In this document: piece by piece, positions 1-7,679 of the stretch
How positions within the stretch are numbered: position 1 is the first letter of the stretch
Layout: every line of letters begins with the position of its first letter
NCBI GenBank assembly: GCA_035525905.1
Contig: DATLDK010000010.1
Span: 1 to 33,936 of the forward strand
Origin: Gaiellasilicea sp035525905
GTDB lineage: Bacteria; Actinomycetota; Thermoleophilia; Gaiellales; Gaiellaceae
Direction of reading: 5' to 3'
Length of the DNA: 33,936 nucleotides
Made by a program: the position numbers and the translations under genes
The notes under the pieces: generated by a model
What the model was told of the DNA's origin: nothing
What the model saw: only the letters and a program-made list of their open reading frames with translations
Database searches by the model: none

Positions 1-1
1 G

Positions 2-598
2 CTCGGCTCGGGCAGCGTCGAGCCACGGCCCGTCGACGTGGACGGCATCGAGGTGCGGCCGTGGTTCACGCCGGAGCACGGCGAGGCGCTGGCGCACCGG
101 ATCGCGAAGCGGATCGGCCAGGCGAAGCGGCGCGTCCGCATTGCCTCCCCGGTGCTCAGTTCCGCTCCGATCCTTGCCACGCTCGCCCAGGTCTGCTCCG
201 ACGGCAAGGTCGACGTCGCCGGCGTCGTCGACGACACCCAGGTCGACGGCGTCCTCTACCAGTGGCGAATGAACGGGAACTCGAGCTGGAAGGTTCCGGC
301 GCTGCGGCGCTTCCTCGAGAAAGCGCGCTTCACCGGCAAGCCGTCCACGAAGTGGGCGCCCGACACCGTGCACGACTTCATGCACGCGAAGATCACCGTC
401 GCGGACGACATCTCGTTCATCGGCAGCTTCAACCTCTCGCACTCCGGCGAGCTGAACGCCGAGAACGTGCTCGAGATCCGCGACGCGAAGATCGCCGACG
501 AGCTGGCCGCGTTCGTGGACGAGATTCGCGCGCTCTACCCGCTCGTGACGCTGCCGGAGGACAAGACTCTCCCGGTCGCGGCGTCTCCGCTTCTGTGA
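2..598 (+). CDS. Phospholipase D-like protein, 3' part only
   Basis: The frame is open to the left window edge, so the real start lies outside; an in-frame GTG at 38 is probably internal. The visible part holds one complete HKD motif, H-x-K-x4-D, encoded at 383-406 (HAKITVAD), followed by GSFNLS and a conserved Glu in NAENVLEI. These are hallmarks of the PLD superfamily (phosphodiesterases or transphosphatidylases that use two HKD motifs). Only the C-terminal motif is seen; the N-terminal one is presumably upstream. The substrate cannot be told: it could be a lipid, a nuclease substrate or something else. The stop codon overlaps the GTG start of the next gene (GTGA at 595-598), so the two are probably co-translated. 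Confidence 0.8.
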   Translation, partial: LGSGSVEPRPVDVDGIEVRPWFTPEHGEALAHRIAKRIGQAKRRVRIASPVLSSAPILATLAQVCSDGKVDVAGVVDDTQVDGVLYQWRMNGNSSWKVPALRRFLEKARFTGKPSTKWAPDTVHDFMHAKITVADDISFIGSFNLSHSGELNAENVLEIRDAKIADELAAFVDEIRALYPLVTLPEDKTLPVAASPLL

Positions 599-1521
599 CG
601 CGACTCGCTCTGCTCGGCCTCGGCGTCTTCGCGCTCGGGGTCGCCGCCGCTTCGGCCGGCCGGCTGCCGCAGGCTCCCGCCTGCGCGGTCTTCCCGGCCT
701 CGAGCCCGTGGAACCAACGGGTCGACAAGCTGCCGGTCGCTTCCAACTCGGCCCAGGTCGTCCAGGCGATCGGCGCCGACGACACCATGCACGCCGATTT
801 CGGCTCCGGCCTCTGGGAAGGCGGGCCGATCGGGATCCCGGTCACGGTCGTCCGCCGCACGCAGGCGAAGTCGCGCGTCGCCTTCGAGTACGCGGACGAG
901 TCGGACACGGGCCCGTATCCGATCCCCGCGAACGTCGCGATCGAGGGCGGCCGCGGCTCCGACGGCGATCGGCACGCGGTGATCGTCGACCGCGACAGCT
1001 GCAAGCTCTACGAGCTCTTCGCCCTCTATCCGGCGGCCACGGGCGGCTGGCGTGCCGGCTCGGGCGCGATCTTCGACCTGCGCTCGAACAAGCTGCGCCC
1101 CGCCGGCTGGACGTCAGCCGACGCGGCCGGGCTGCCGATCCTGCCCGGCCTCGTTCGCTACGAGGACGTCGCGAAGGGCCGGATCGACCACGCGCTCCGC
1201 TTCACGGTGAGCTCCACGCGCCGCGCCTACGTGTGGCCGGCCCGCCACTTCGCCAGCGAGGAGACGGATCCGAACCTGCCGCCCATGGGCATGCGCTTTC
1301 GGCTGAAGCGCAGCTATCCCATTGCGGGGTTCCCGCGCCAGGCGCGAATCGTCCTGCAGGCGCTGAAGGAGTACGGGATGATCCTCGCCGACAACGGCTC
1401 GAACTGGTACCTGAGCGGCGCGCCGAGCCCGAAGTGGTCGAACGACCAGCTGCACACGCTGCACAGCGTTCCCGGCTCCGCCTTCGAGGTCGTGGACGCT
1501 TCGAGGCTGCGCCGGCCGTAG
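595..1521 (+). CDS. Secreted protein of unknown function
   Basis: I do not recognise a named domain. The 308-residue product starts with a GTG that overlaps the stop of the PLD-like gene. The N-terminus is a typical signal peptide (VTRLALLGLGVFALGVAAASA), so it is likely exported. The mature protein is rich in Trp, Tyr and Pro, begins with a CAVFPASSPWN segment, and carries motifs such as VIVDRD, YVWPARHFAS and a C-terminal SNDQLHTLHSVPGSAFEVVD. A pair of cysteines (near CAVF and DSC) could form a disulfide. The large open frame that continues upstream of 595 is antisense-like read-through of the PLD gene and is not part of this protein. Its role next to a PLD-like enzyme is unknown. Confidence 0.7.
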   Translation: MTRLALLGLGVFALGVAAASAGRLPQAPACAVFPASSPWNQRVDKLPVASNSAQVVQAIGADDTMHADFGSGLWEGGPIGIPVTVVRRTQAKSRVAFEYADESDTGPYPIPANVAIEGGRGSDGDRHAVIVDRDSCKLYELFALYPAATGGWRAGSGAIFDLRSNKLRPAGWTSADAAGLPILPGLVRYEDVAKGRIDHALRFTVSSTRRAYVWPARHFASEETDPNLPPMGMRFRLKRSYPIAGFPRQARIVLQALKEYGMILADNGSNWYLSGAPSPKWSNDQLHTLHSVPGSAFEVVDASRLRRP

Positions 1522-1530
1522 CATCGCGGG

Positions 1531-2652
1531 ATGCGTCCGGCTCCAGAGCAATTCGAGCGCCTGCCCGAGCAGTACTTCACGGCGCTGCTCGCGCGCGTCG
1601 CGGCTGCGGCGGCGAGCGAAGGCGAGCGGGTGATCGACCTCGGCCGTGGCAATCCCGACCTCCCGCCTCCGCCGCACGTCGCCGAGCGACTCGCCGCCGC
1701 GGCGGCCTCCCGCGATGCCGCCGTCCACGGCTACGCGCCGTTCTCCGGCCTGCCCGAGCTCAAAGACGCGGTCGCGCACCGGTACCGGACCGTTTACGGG
1801 GTCGACCTCGATCCGCAGCGCGAAGTAGCAATCGTGCCCGGAATCAAGTCCACGCTCGCCGAGTTCCCGCTCTGCGTCGTCGAGCGCGGCTCGACGCTGC
1901 TGCTGCCGGATCCGGGCTATCCCGACTACCTCTCGGGGGCGGCGTTCGCGGACGCACGCGTGGTGCCGTTTCCGATCGAGCCGACGCCCGATTTCGACTC
2001 GATGCCCGCCGACGCGGCGGCTCTCTACCTGAACTATCCGTCGAACCCCACCGGCCTCGCCGCAGCCGAAGGCGTCTTCGCCGCTGCCGTCCGCTTCGCC
2101 GAGCGCACCGGCGCAACCGTCCTGCACGATTTCGCCTACGGCGACCTCGTCTTCGACGGCCGCCGGCCTGCGAGCTTCCTCTCGGAGCCCGGAGCCAAGG
2201 AGGTCGGGATCGAGCTGTTCGCGATGTCGAAGACGTACGGGATGGCGGGCTGGCGGCTCGGGTTCGCGGTCGGGAACGCCGAGATCGTCCGCCGCCTGGA
2301 TGTGATGCAGTCGCACCTGCGGGCGGGCATCTTCGCTCCGCTCCAGGAGGCGGCGATCGCGGCGCTGCTCGGCCCGCAGGACACGGTCGAGGAGCGGCGC
2401 GCGATCTACGAAGCCCGCCGCGATCGCGTCGTCGCAGCGCTTCCCGGCGCCCGGTCGGAAGGAACCTTCTTCGCGTGGCTGCGGCTGCCGGCAGGGCTCA
2501 CGGCCGAGCGCATCCTCGAGGAGGCGAGGGTCGCCGTCGCGCCGGGCGAGGGATTCGGCTCGCGCGGCGCCGGCTATGCGCGCATCTCGCTCGCCGTCTC
2601 GGACGATCTGCTCGACGAGGGCATCGAGCGGCTCGGGAAGCTCTTCGGCTGA
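1531..2652 (+). CDS. PLP-dependent class I/II aminotransferase
   Basis: This 373-residue protein has the fold-type I aminotransferase pattern: GRGNPDLPPP near the N-terminus, HGYAPFSGLPELKDAV (substrate/cofactor region), LNYPSNPTG with Asn172 (cofactor binding), HDFAYGDL (Asp and Tyr contacting the pyridine ring) and the Schiff-base Lys234 in MSKTYGMAGWRLG. A C-terminal YARISLAV supplies the usual carboxylate-binding Arg. The length fits the family (370-400). It most resembles the aspartate/LL-diaminopimelate aminotransferase group (DapC/PatA-like), but the amino donor cannot be fixed from sequence alone. The start is the ATG at 1531, nine bases after the previous stop, and transcription is probably shared with the upstream genes. 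Confidence 0.9.
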   Translation: MRPAPEQFERLPEQYFTALLARVAAAAASEGERVIDLGRGNPDLPPPPHVAERLAAAAASRDAAVHGYAPFSGLPELKDAVAHRYRTVYGVDLDPQREVAIVPGIKSTLAEFPLCVVERGSTLLLPDPGYPDYLSGAAFADARVVPFPIEPTPDFDSMPADAAALYLNYPSNPTGLAAAEGVFAAAVRFAERTGATVLHDFAYGDLVFDGRRPASFLSEPGAKEVGIELFAMSKTYGMAGWRLGFAVGNAEIVRRLDVMQSHLRAGIFAPLQEAAIAALLGPQDTVEERRAIYEARRDRVVAALPGARSEGTFFAWLRLPAGLTAERILEEARVAVAPGEGFGSRGAGYARISLAVSDDLLDEGIERLGKLFG

Positions 2653-2687
2653 GGGAACGCTTCCGCGTTCCGTGGTGTACCAGGGAT

Positions 2688-3113
2688 GTGAAGCGAGCCG
2701 GTTGCCTCGTCCTCCTGGTTTCAGCTCTACTCGTGCTGCCCTCCGCGACCGCGAAGGACTTCGGGCCCGGCGACGTGCGCGTGTGCAACGGGACGCGCTG
2801 CGTCGGGATCGTGGAGGCCGATGCCGTCAACCGGCTGCGCCCCTTCTACTACAGCGGCCCGGCCCTGGCCCATGTGCGCGCGCCGGCGCTCGGGACGCCG
2901 TACTTCGAGCTCCGCTTCCGGAACGACTACGTCACCGGCATCGTCGCAACCGAGCGACTCGACCGTTTTCTCAGCTACGGCGTCCACCTCGAGCGTTTCG
3001 CCAGGGACACGTGGTATGCCGTTCCGGCGAAGCTCGCGGCGGAGCTCCGCCGCCTCATCGCCGGCCTGCGCCCGCTCCGCGTCACCCGCGCGGCCCTCGC
3101 GAAGTCCCGCTGA
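2688..3113 (+). CDS. Small secreted protein of unknown function
   Basis: A 141-residue product begins at GTG 2688 (VKRAGCLVLLVSALLVLPSATA), an evident signal peptide with cleavage after SATA. The mature part has a close Cys pair (VCNGTRCVG) that may form a disulfide, then a YFELRF-NDYVTGIV segment and a basic C-terminal helix. I recognise no domain. It follows the aminotransferase by 35 bp on the same strand. Its last 32 bases overlap, tail to tail, the 3' end of the methyltransferase on the opposite strand. Signal peptide and codon pattern support a real gene, but there is no family match to lean on. Confidence 0.6.
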   Translation: MKRAGCLVLLVSALLVLPSATAKDFGPGDVRVCNGTRCVGIVEADAVNRLRPFYYSGPALAHVRAPALGTPYFELRFRNDYVTGIVATERLDRFLSYGVHLERFARDTWYAVPAKLAAELRRLIAGLRPLRVTRAALAKSR

Positions 3114-3837
3114 GCAACTGCGTCCAGTAGACCTCGGCGCGCAGCGGCCTCACATAGCTGCCCTCCGGAATGAGTCGCTCGAGGTCGGCCCGGATTGCCG
3201 CTCGCTCACCGGACGGACGCTCGGTGACCTTCGACTGCGAGAGAAAGTACGAGACGAGGCCGGTGCGGTCGAGCACATGCTCGTGGTCGAACGCCGCTTG
3301 CTCGATCGGACCGAACGCCGAGCCTCTGAACACGTCGCGCCACTCCGCCGAGTAGAAGAATCGACGCTTGAGGTTCCGGTCGGCTTCGATCGTCAACCCT
3401 TCCATCAGTGCGTGCACCTCCGCGGGAATCGCCGTCTCGGGCCGAGGGCGGTTCCAGAGGAGGACAACCGTTCCGGCGGGGCGCAGCACGCGCTCGAGCT
3501 CGCGCACCACCGCCGGCTTCCCGAACCAGTGGAACGCCTCGGCGACGAAGACGGCCTCCACGGCGTCGTCAGGCAACGGGATCGCTTCAGCCGATCCCGC
3601 GAGCGGCTCTCCCCAGCGGTTGGCGGCCCGCATGGCGTCGTCCGGCTCGACGGCGCTGACGCGCGCAAACCGGTGCGACAGCAACTGCGTCAGCTTCCCG
3701 GTCCCCGCGGCGAGGTCGAGCACGTGGGCCTTGGGTGAGATCCCCGGCGCCTCGACCGCCTGGATCGGCCAACCCGGCCGGCCGCGCACGTAGTCCTCGA
3801 CAGCGCTGCCGAAGCTGCGGCCGAGCTCCCGCGTCAC
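3082..3837 (-). CDS. Class I SAM-dependent methyltransferase
   Basis: The 251-residue protein contains motif I of the Rossmann-fold methyltransferases, HVLDLAAGTGKLT (SAM glycine loop), then VSAVEPDDAM (acidic end of strand 2), AEAIPLPDDAVEAVFVAEAFHWF (motif II-like, Methyltransf_11 type) and LERVLRPAGTVVLLWN. This is the small-molecule methyltransferase group also seen in UbiE-like enzymes; the acceptor is unknown. The start is GTG 3837, two bases after the acyl-CoA dehydrogenase stop, so the two are probably one transcript and translationally coupled. Upstream in-frame sequence is antisense shadow of the dehydrogenase gene. Confidence 0.85.
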   Translation of the reverse strand: MTRELGRSFGSAVEDYVRGRPGWPIQAVEAPGISPKAHVLDLAAGTGKLTQLLSHRFARVSAVEPDDAMRAANRWGEPLAGSAEAIPLPDDAVEAVFVAEAFHWFGKPAVVRELERVLRPAGTVVLLWNRPRPETAIPAEVHALMEGLTIEADRNLKRRFFYSAEWRDVFRGSAFGPIEQAAFDHEHVLDRTGLVSYFLSQSKVTERPSGERAAIRADLERLIPEGSYVRPLRAEVYWTQLLSGTSRGPRG

Positions 3838-3839
3838 CG

Positions 3840-5021
3840 CTAGCCGACGCCGGCGAGCAGGAACGCGCGGCTCTCGCGCAGCATCTCGCGTGCGATCACG
3901 AGGCGCTGCACCTCCTGCGTGCCTTCGTAGATCTGGGTGATCTTGGCATCGCGCATGAAGCGCTCGACGGGGTACTCCTTGATGTAGCCGTAGCCGCCGA
4001 GGATCTGCACGGCCTCGACGGTGACGTCCATGGCGACGTCGCCGCAGAAGAGCTTGGCCATGGCCGAGGCCTTCGTCAGCTCGGCATCGTCGGCGCCGTC
4101 GTCGCACATGTGGCCGAAGCGGTAGAGCAGGCCTCGGGCTGCCTCGCAAGCCGTCTCCATGTCCGCGAGCTTGGCCGCAACCAGCTGGTGCTCCGCGATC
4201 GGCCTGCCCATCGTCTCGCGTGTCTTCGCGTAGTCGAGCGCGTAGTCCGTTGCGCCTTGCGCGATCCCGAGCGCCTGCGCAGCGACGCCCGGCCGGGAGC
4301 GATCGAGGATCCGCATCGCGATCTTGAACCCCTCGCCCTCCTCGCCGAGCAGGTTGCCCGCCGGGATGCGGGCATCGTCGAACGTGAGCTCGCCGGTGGT
4401 GGAGCCGGAGATCCCGAGCTTCGGCTCGAGGCGCGCCACAGCGAAGCCCGGGGTGTCGGACTCGACCAGGAACGCAGAGATGCCGGAGTGCCCCGCGTCC
4501 GGATCCGTCTTTGCAAAGACCGTGTAGAGATTCGCGACGCCGGCGTTCGTGATGAAGCGCTTGCCGCCGTTGAGGACGTACTCGTCGCCCTCCCGGACTG
4601 CCGTCGTGCGTATCGCAGCCGAATCGGAGCCGGAGCCCGCCTCGGTCAGCGCATAGGCGGGGAGCCACTCGCCGCTCGCGAGCCTCGGCAGGTACTTCTC
4701 CTTCTGCTCCCGCGAACCGGCGAGCTTGAGCCCGAGCGACCCGAGCTCCTGCACGGCGAGGAGCAGGCCACTCGTGGCGCAGACCTTCGAGATCTCCTCG
4801 ATCGCCACGAGCGCGAGCAGCGTGCCGGTGCCGGAGCCGCCCCACTCCTCGTCATAGAGGAGGCCGAAGAGCTCGTGCTCCCGGAAGAGCTCGACGATGT
4901 CCCACGGGAACTCGTGCGACTCGTCGATCTCGGCGGCCCGCGGCGCGACCCGCTCGCGTGCGAGCGTCCGCACGAGCTCGCGGATCTCGCGCTGCTCCTC
5001 GGTCAGAGCGTCCCAAGCCAT
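3840..5021 (-). CDS. Acyl-CoA dehydrogenase
   Basis: This FAD enzyme introduces the alpha-beta double bond in acyl-CoA thioesters (first step of beta-oxidation or of branched-chain acyl-CoA breakdown). The 393-residue length is standard. Visible signatures are the N-terminal helical domain (LTEEQREIRELVRTLARE), the flavin/substrate motif ALTEAGSGSDSAAIRTTA, the ITNAG strand, and the C-terminal helical domain with EAVQILGGYGYIKEYPVERFMRDAKI and QIYEGTQEVQRLVIAREML. Glu366 in YEGT is the predicted catalytic base, in the position used by short/medium-chain enzymes. The start is ATG 5021 (MAWDALTEEQ). The chain-length preference cannot be read. The gene leads the methyltransferase in an operon, and its 5' region is the 245-bp gap. 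Confidence 0.93.
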   Translation of the reverse strand: MAWDALTEEQREIRELVRTLARERVAPRAAEIDESHEFPWDIVELFREHELFGLLYDEEWGGSGTGTLLALVAIEEISKVCATSGLLLAVQELGSLGLKLAGSREQKEKYLPRLASGEWLPAYALTEAGSGSDSAAIRTTAVREGDEYVLNGGKRFITNAGVANLYTVFAKTDPDAGHSGISAFLVESDTPGFAVARLEPKLGISGSTTGELTFDDARIPAGNLLGEEGEGFKIAMRILDRSRPGVAAQALGIAQGATDYALDYAKTRETMGRPIAEHQLVAAKLADMETACEAARGLLYRFGHMCDDGADDAELTKASAMAKLFCGDVAMDVTVEAVQILGGYGYIKEYPVERFMRDAKITQIYEGTQEVQRLVIAREMLRESRAFLLAGVG

Positions 5022-5266
5022 GGCCGGAGTGTAGACCTCGCATCCCGGCGAATACCCCAGCCGAGTGATGACGCCCAGGCGCCCCCGCCCCATGGTGCGC
5101 ACGACTGGTTCCTGCGGCCGAAAGGCGGAACGAGAATGACTGCGGCTCAACTGAAGCAAAAGCTTCGCAACTCGCCCTTTGCATCCCTGCAGTGGCGGAT
5201 CCTGTTCGGTAGCACGGCCTAGCACCCGGCCGAACCGCGGCGGCGACCCCCAGGGCCGCCGCGGCA
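5022..5266. other. 245-bp intergenic region, longest gap in the window
   Basis: Both flanking genes run leftward, so this gap holds the promoter and leader of the acyl-CoA dehydrogenase and the end of the APH-like gene. The part from 5100 to 5220 is visibly less GC-rich than its surroundings. It contains two small foldable elements: GCC-GAAA-GGC flanked by GTTCC/GGAAC (5108-5131) and GAAGC-AAAA-GCTTC (5153-5166). A 28-codon open frame on the plus strand (ATG 5136 to TAG 5222) also lies here. I found no tRNA cloverleaf and no known riboswitch core. What the structured part does is unknown. Confidence 0.35.
5235..5264 (-). terminator. GC-rich hairpin after the APH-like gene
   Basis: A perfect 10-bp inverted repeat (5235-5244 and 5255-5264) with a 10-base loop begins three bases past the stop of the gene ending at 5267. 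Only two T residues follow on the minus strand, so it is not a classical U-tract terminator, but U-poor hairpins are common in high-GC actinobacteria. Confidence 0.5.
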
Positions 5267-6589
5267 TCAGCTGGCTAACAGCGGCTCGGCGCTTTTCAAC
5301 ACCCGCCGCAGGAAATTGGCCGTGGCGTCGAGCTCGGGCTTGGCGGCCGGCTCCAGCCGAGCGGCGATGTGCTGGTAGGAGACGGCGTGGTGCAGCGGGA
5401 TCACGACCGTGGCGAGCTCGAGCGCCTCCTGCAGCCGCTCCACGGTCTCGATGCCCTGCCACGGCTCCAGGTACGCCTTCAGCACCGCGGCGCGACTGAC
5501 CTCGTCCTGCTCCCACGAGAGGCACAGGAGATCGATGAAGGGGTGGCCGATGCAGGCGTCCGTCCAGTCGAAGTAGACGAGCCGGCCCTCGAGTCGGCCC
5601 ACGTTCAGCATGTGCAGGTCTCCGTGCACGAGCGTCGAGGGAACGTCGTACGTTGCCAGCCGGCGGCAGACGTCCTTCAGCCACGGCGCCAGCCTTGTGA
5701 GCTCGGCGACCTCCTCCCGGCTCAGCCGGTCGACGGCCTCGGAGTCGTTCACGAGGGCGTCGACCTGCGACTCGAGGACGGGCAGGCGCCGGTCGAGACA
5801 ACCGTCGGCGAGTAGGTCGTCCACCTGCGCCGCGGTGCGTCGTTGCAGGCCGGCGAACCGCCGCAGAGCATCCTGACGATCGGTAACCGGCGCGTCCCAA
5901 CCGAACAGCTCCTCGAACGCAGGCAGCAGCATCCAGCCGCGTTCCGGCTCGATGGCGAGCGGCCCGGGCACGTGCTCGGGGAACCGTCTGGCGAGGCTGG
6001 CGGTGACGCTTGCCTCCTCGACGAAGAGCGGCAACCGCGCCGGCACCTTGAAGTACAGGTCGGGCCCGTCCGTCTGGATCCGGAGGACGGCCGAGATGCT
6101 CCAGTGCTTCACCTGCTGCAAGCCCACGACCGTGTGTCCCAGCCGCGCCACCTCGCGCTCGAGCCACGGACTCACCTCGCCGAGCCAACCCGGGCGCTGC
6201 CAGGGCGGCCGCTCCGGCGGCACGTCCTCACGTTCGAGTGCGCCCAGATACTCCTCCAGCAGCGGACGGTGCACGTCGTCCTTCAGCCGAAGCCCCGCGA
6301 GACCCGTACGGCCGATCCAGCGAGCGTTCGCGGGCGCGGACCAGTCCGCGTTCCGCAGCTCGAGCTCGAACACCGCCGACTGTTCGTTCATCTGCAGCTG
6401 GCGTAGCAACCACAAAGGCGTCCCGAGGCGGCGCTCGAGGAGCGGTACGAGCATCTTCGCGTCGGCCCCCCAGACGTCCCTGGCGCCGACGACGCGGGGG
6501 AGCCGCCACTCCCGATCGCTGCGCAAGAAGAGGAGCGCCGGCTCCCGGGGATGGCGCACCGCCGCGAAGAGCTGCGAGGTCGTGGCCAC
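5267..6589 (-). CDS. Aminoglycoside-phosphotransferase-fold protein with extra N-terminal domain
   Basis: The C-terminal two thirds (about residues 150-430 of 440) is an APH/choline-kinase fold: the catalytic loop is VHGDLHMLN with Asp324 and Asn329, followed by VYFDWTDACIGHPFIDL, which supplies the metal-binding Asp. Such proteins phosphorylate small molecules; most chromosomal members are not antibiotic kinases. The first ~130 residues are a separate domain with a LLFLRSDREWRLPRV strand pattern faintly like a degenerate Nudix fold; I am not sure of this. The start is GTG 6589, directly abutting the TAG of the fumarylacetoacetase gene, so the two are co-transcribed. The substrate is unknown; resistance should not be assumed. 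Confidence 0.8.
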   Translation of the reverse strand: MATTSQLFAAVRHPREPALLFLRSDREWRLPRVVGARDVWGADAKMLVPLLERRLGTPLWLLRQLQMNEQSAVFELELRNADWSAPANARWIGRTGLAGLRLKDDVHRPLLEEYLGALEREDVPPERPPWQRPGWLGEVSPWLEREVARLGHTVVGLQQVKHWSISAVLRIQTDGPDLYFKVPARLPLFVEEASVTASLARRFPEHVPGPLAIEPERGWMLLPAFEELFGWDAPVTDRQDALRRFAGLQRRTAAQVDDLLADGCLDRRLPVLESQVDALVNDSEAVDRLSREEVAELTRLAPWLKDVCRRLATYDVPSTLVHGDLHMLNVGRLEGRLVYFDWTDACIGHPFIDLLCLSWEQDEVSRAAVLKAYLEPWQGIETVERLQEALELATVVIPLHHAVSYQHIAARLEPAAKPELDATANFLRRVLKSAEPLLAS

Positions 6590-7651
6590 CTAGGCCGGTT
6601 CGATGCGGCCGCAGACCTCGCCGAGCGGCTCGCCGCGGAGGACGACCTCGTCTCCGTCCTCGAGGAACGTCCGCGTCGTCCCATCGCCCACGCGGATCGG
6701 CTCGCTCCCGTTGCGGCTCAACTCGATCAGGCTGCCCTCACTGCCCCGCTCGCCGCCCGAGATCGTTCCCGAGGCCATCAGATCGCCGGTGCGGACGCTC
6801 GCCCCGTTCGACGTCGCGTGAGCGAGCTGCTGGGGCATCGTCCAGTAGAGCGTGTCGGCGTTCCCGCGTGAGATCACCGTGCCGTTGAGCTCGATCTCGA
6901 GGGGCAGATCGAGCGCCCAGTCGCCTTCCGCGCGCAGATGGGGCAGCGGCTGAGGGTCCTGGGCCGGCGGAGCGACACGGCGATCCTCGAGCAGCGCCAG
7001 CGGCGTCACCCACGCCGAGATCGAGGTGGCGAAGCTCTTGCCCAGGAACGGCCCCAGCGGCACGTACTCCCACGCCTGCAGGTCACGCGCGCTCCAGTCG
7101 TTCACCAGCACGAGGCCGAACACGTGCTCGCGGAAGGCCGACGCGGGAACGGGCTCGCCTCGAGCGCTCGGGACGCCGACGACGAAGCCCACCTCGAGCT
7201 CCAGGTCGAGGCGTCGCGACGGCCCGAAGGTGGGCGCGTTGGAGTCCTCGGCCTTGGACTGCCCCCGCGGCCTCCGTAGCGGCGTGCCGCTGACGACGAC
7301 CGTGCCGGCCCGGCCGTGGTAGCCGACCGGCAGGTGGCGCCAGTTCGGGAGGAGCGGCTCCGACTCGGGACGGAACATGCGGCCGATGTTCGTCGCGTGC
7401 TCCAGGGACGAGTAGAAGTCCACGTAGTCGGCGATCGTGAACGGAAGCAGCGCGTGGACGTCGGCGAGGGGCATCGCGTCGCCTGCGGCCGCAGCCGCAA
7501 CGCCGGCTTCGGTCGCGCGTTCCCACGCGGTGCGTCCCTGCGGCAGCAGGATGTCGAGCGAGCCCTCGCCGAGGTCGACGACAACGTCGCCGGAGCGGAA
7601 GCCGAGTCGCTGTCCGCCGCCCCGGGTGAACGTGCCGAAGCCCTGAGTCAC
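6590..7651 (-). CDS. fahA: Fumarylacetoacetase
   Basis: This enzyme cleaves fumarylacetoacetate to fumarate and acetoacetate, the last step of tyrosine and homogentisate breakdown. Similarity to the true FAH family (not just the wider FAH superfamily) is strong: DYVDFYSSLEHATNIG gives the metal-binding Asp and the catalytic His, PNWRHLPVGYHGRAGTVVVSGT is the classic core block, LELEVGF gives two metal Glu, and LVNDWSARDLQAWEYVPLGPFLGKSF gives the metal Asp. The C-terminal block has GDLMASGTISG. At 353 residues it is shorter than typical members (about 400-420), with a reduced N-terminal SH3-like domain. The start is GTG 7651 (VTQGFGTF). No other tyrosine-pathway gene is in the window. Confidence 0.93.
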   Translation of the reverse strand: MTQGFGTFTRGGGQRLGFRSGDVVVDLGEGSLDILLPQGRTAWERATEAGVAAAAAGDAMPLADVHALLPFTIADYVDFYSSLEHATNIGRMFRPESEPLLPNWRHLPVGYHGRAGTVVVSGTPLRRPRGQSKAEDSNAPTFGPSRRLDLELEVGFVVGVPSARGEPVPASAFREHVFGLVLVNDWSARDLQAWEYVPLGPFLGKSFATSISAWVTPLALLEDRRVAPPAQDPQPLPHLRAEGDWALDLPLEIELNGTVISRGNADTLYWTMPQQLAHATSNGASVRTGDLMASGTISGGERGSEGSLIELSRNGSEPIRVGDGTTRTFLEDGDEVVLRGEPLGEVCGRIEPA

Positions 7652-7679
7652 CGGCGTGACCCTAGCTAGGCTCACGCGC

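Noticed and set aside
708..2687. Long plus-strand open frame leading into the small secreted protein
   Set aside because: It is Arg/Ala/Pro-rich antisense-type translation of the secreted protein and aminotransferase genes, which have clear domains in other frames. Only the part from GTG 2688 is kept.
5022..5266. tRNA or known riboswitch in the longest gap
   Set aside because: No cloverleaf, T-loop GTTCRANNC in the right frame of stems, or known aptamer core could be found by eye on either strand.
5267..6589. Aminoglycoside resistance gene
   Set aside because: The APH fold alone does not mean resistance; the extra N-terminal domain and the fahA operon point to metabolism.
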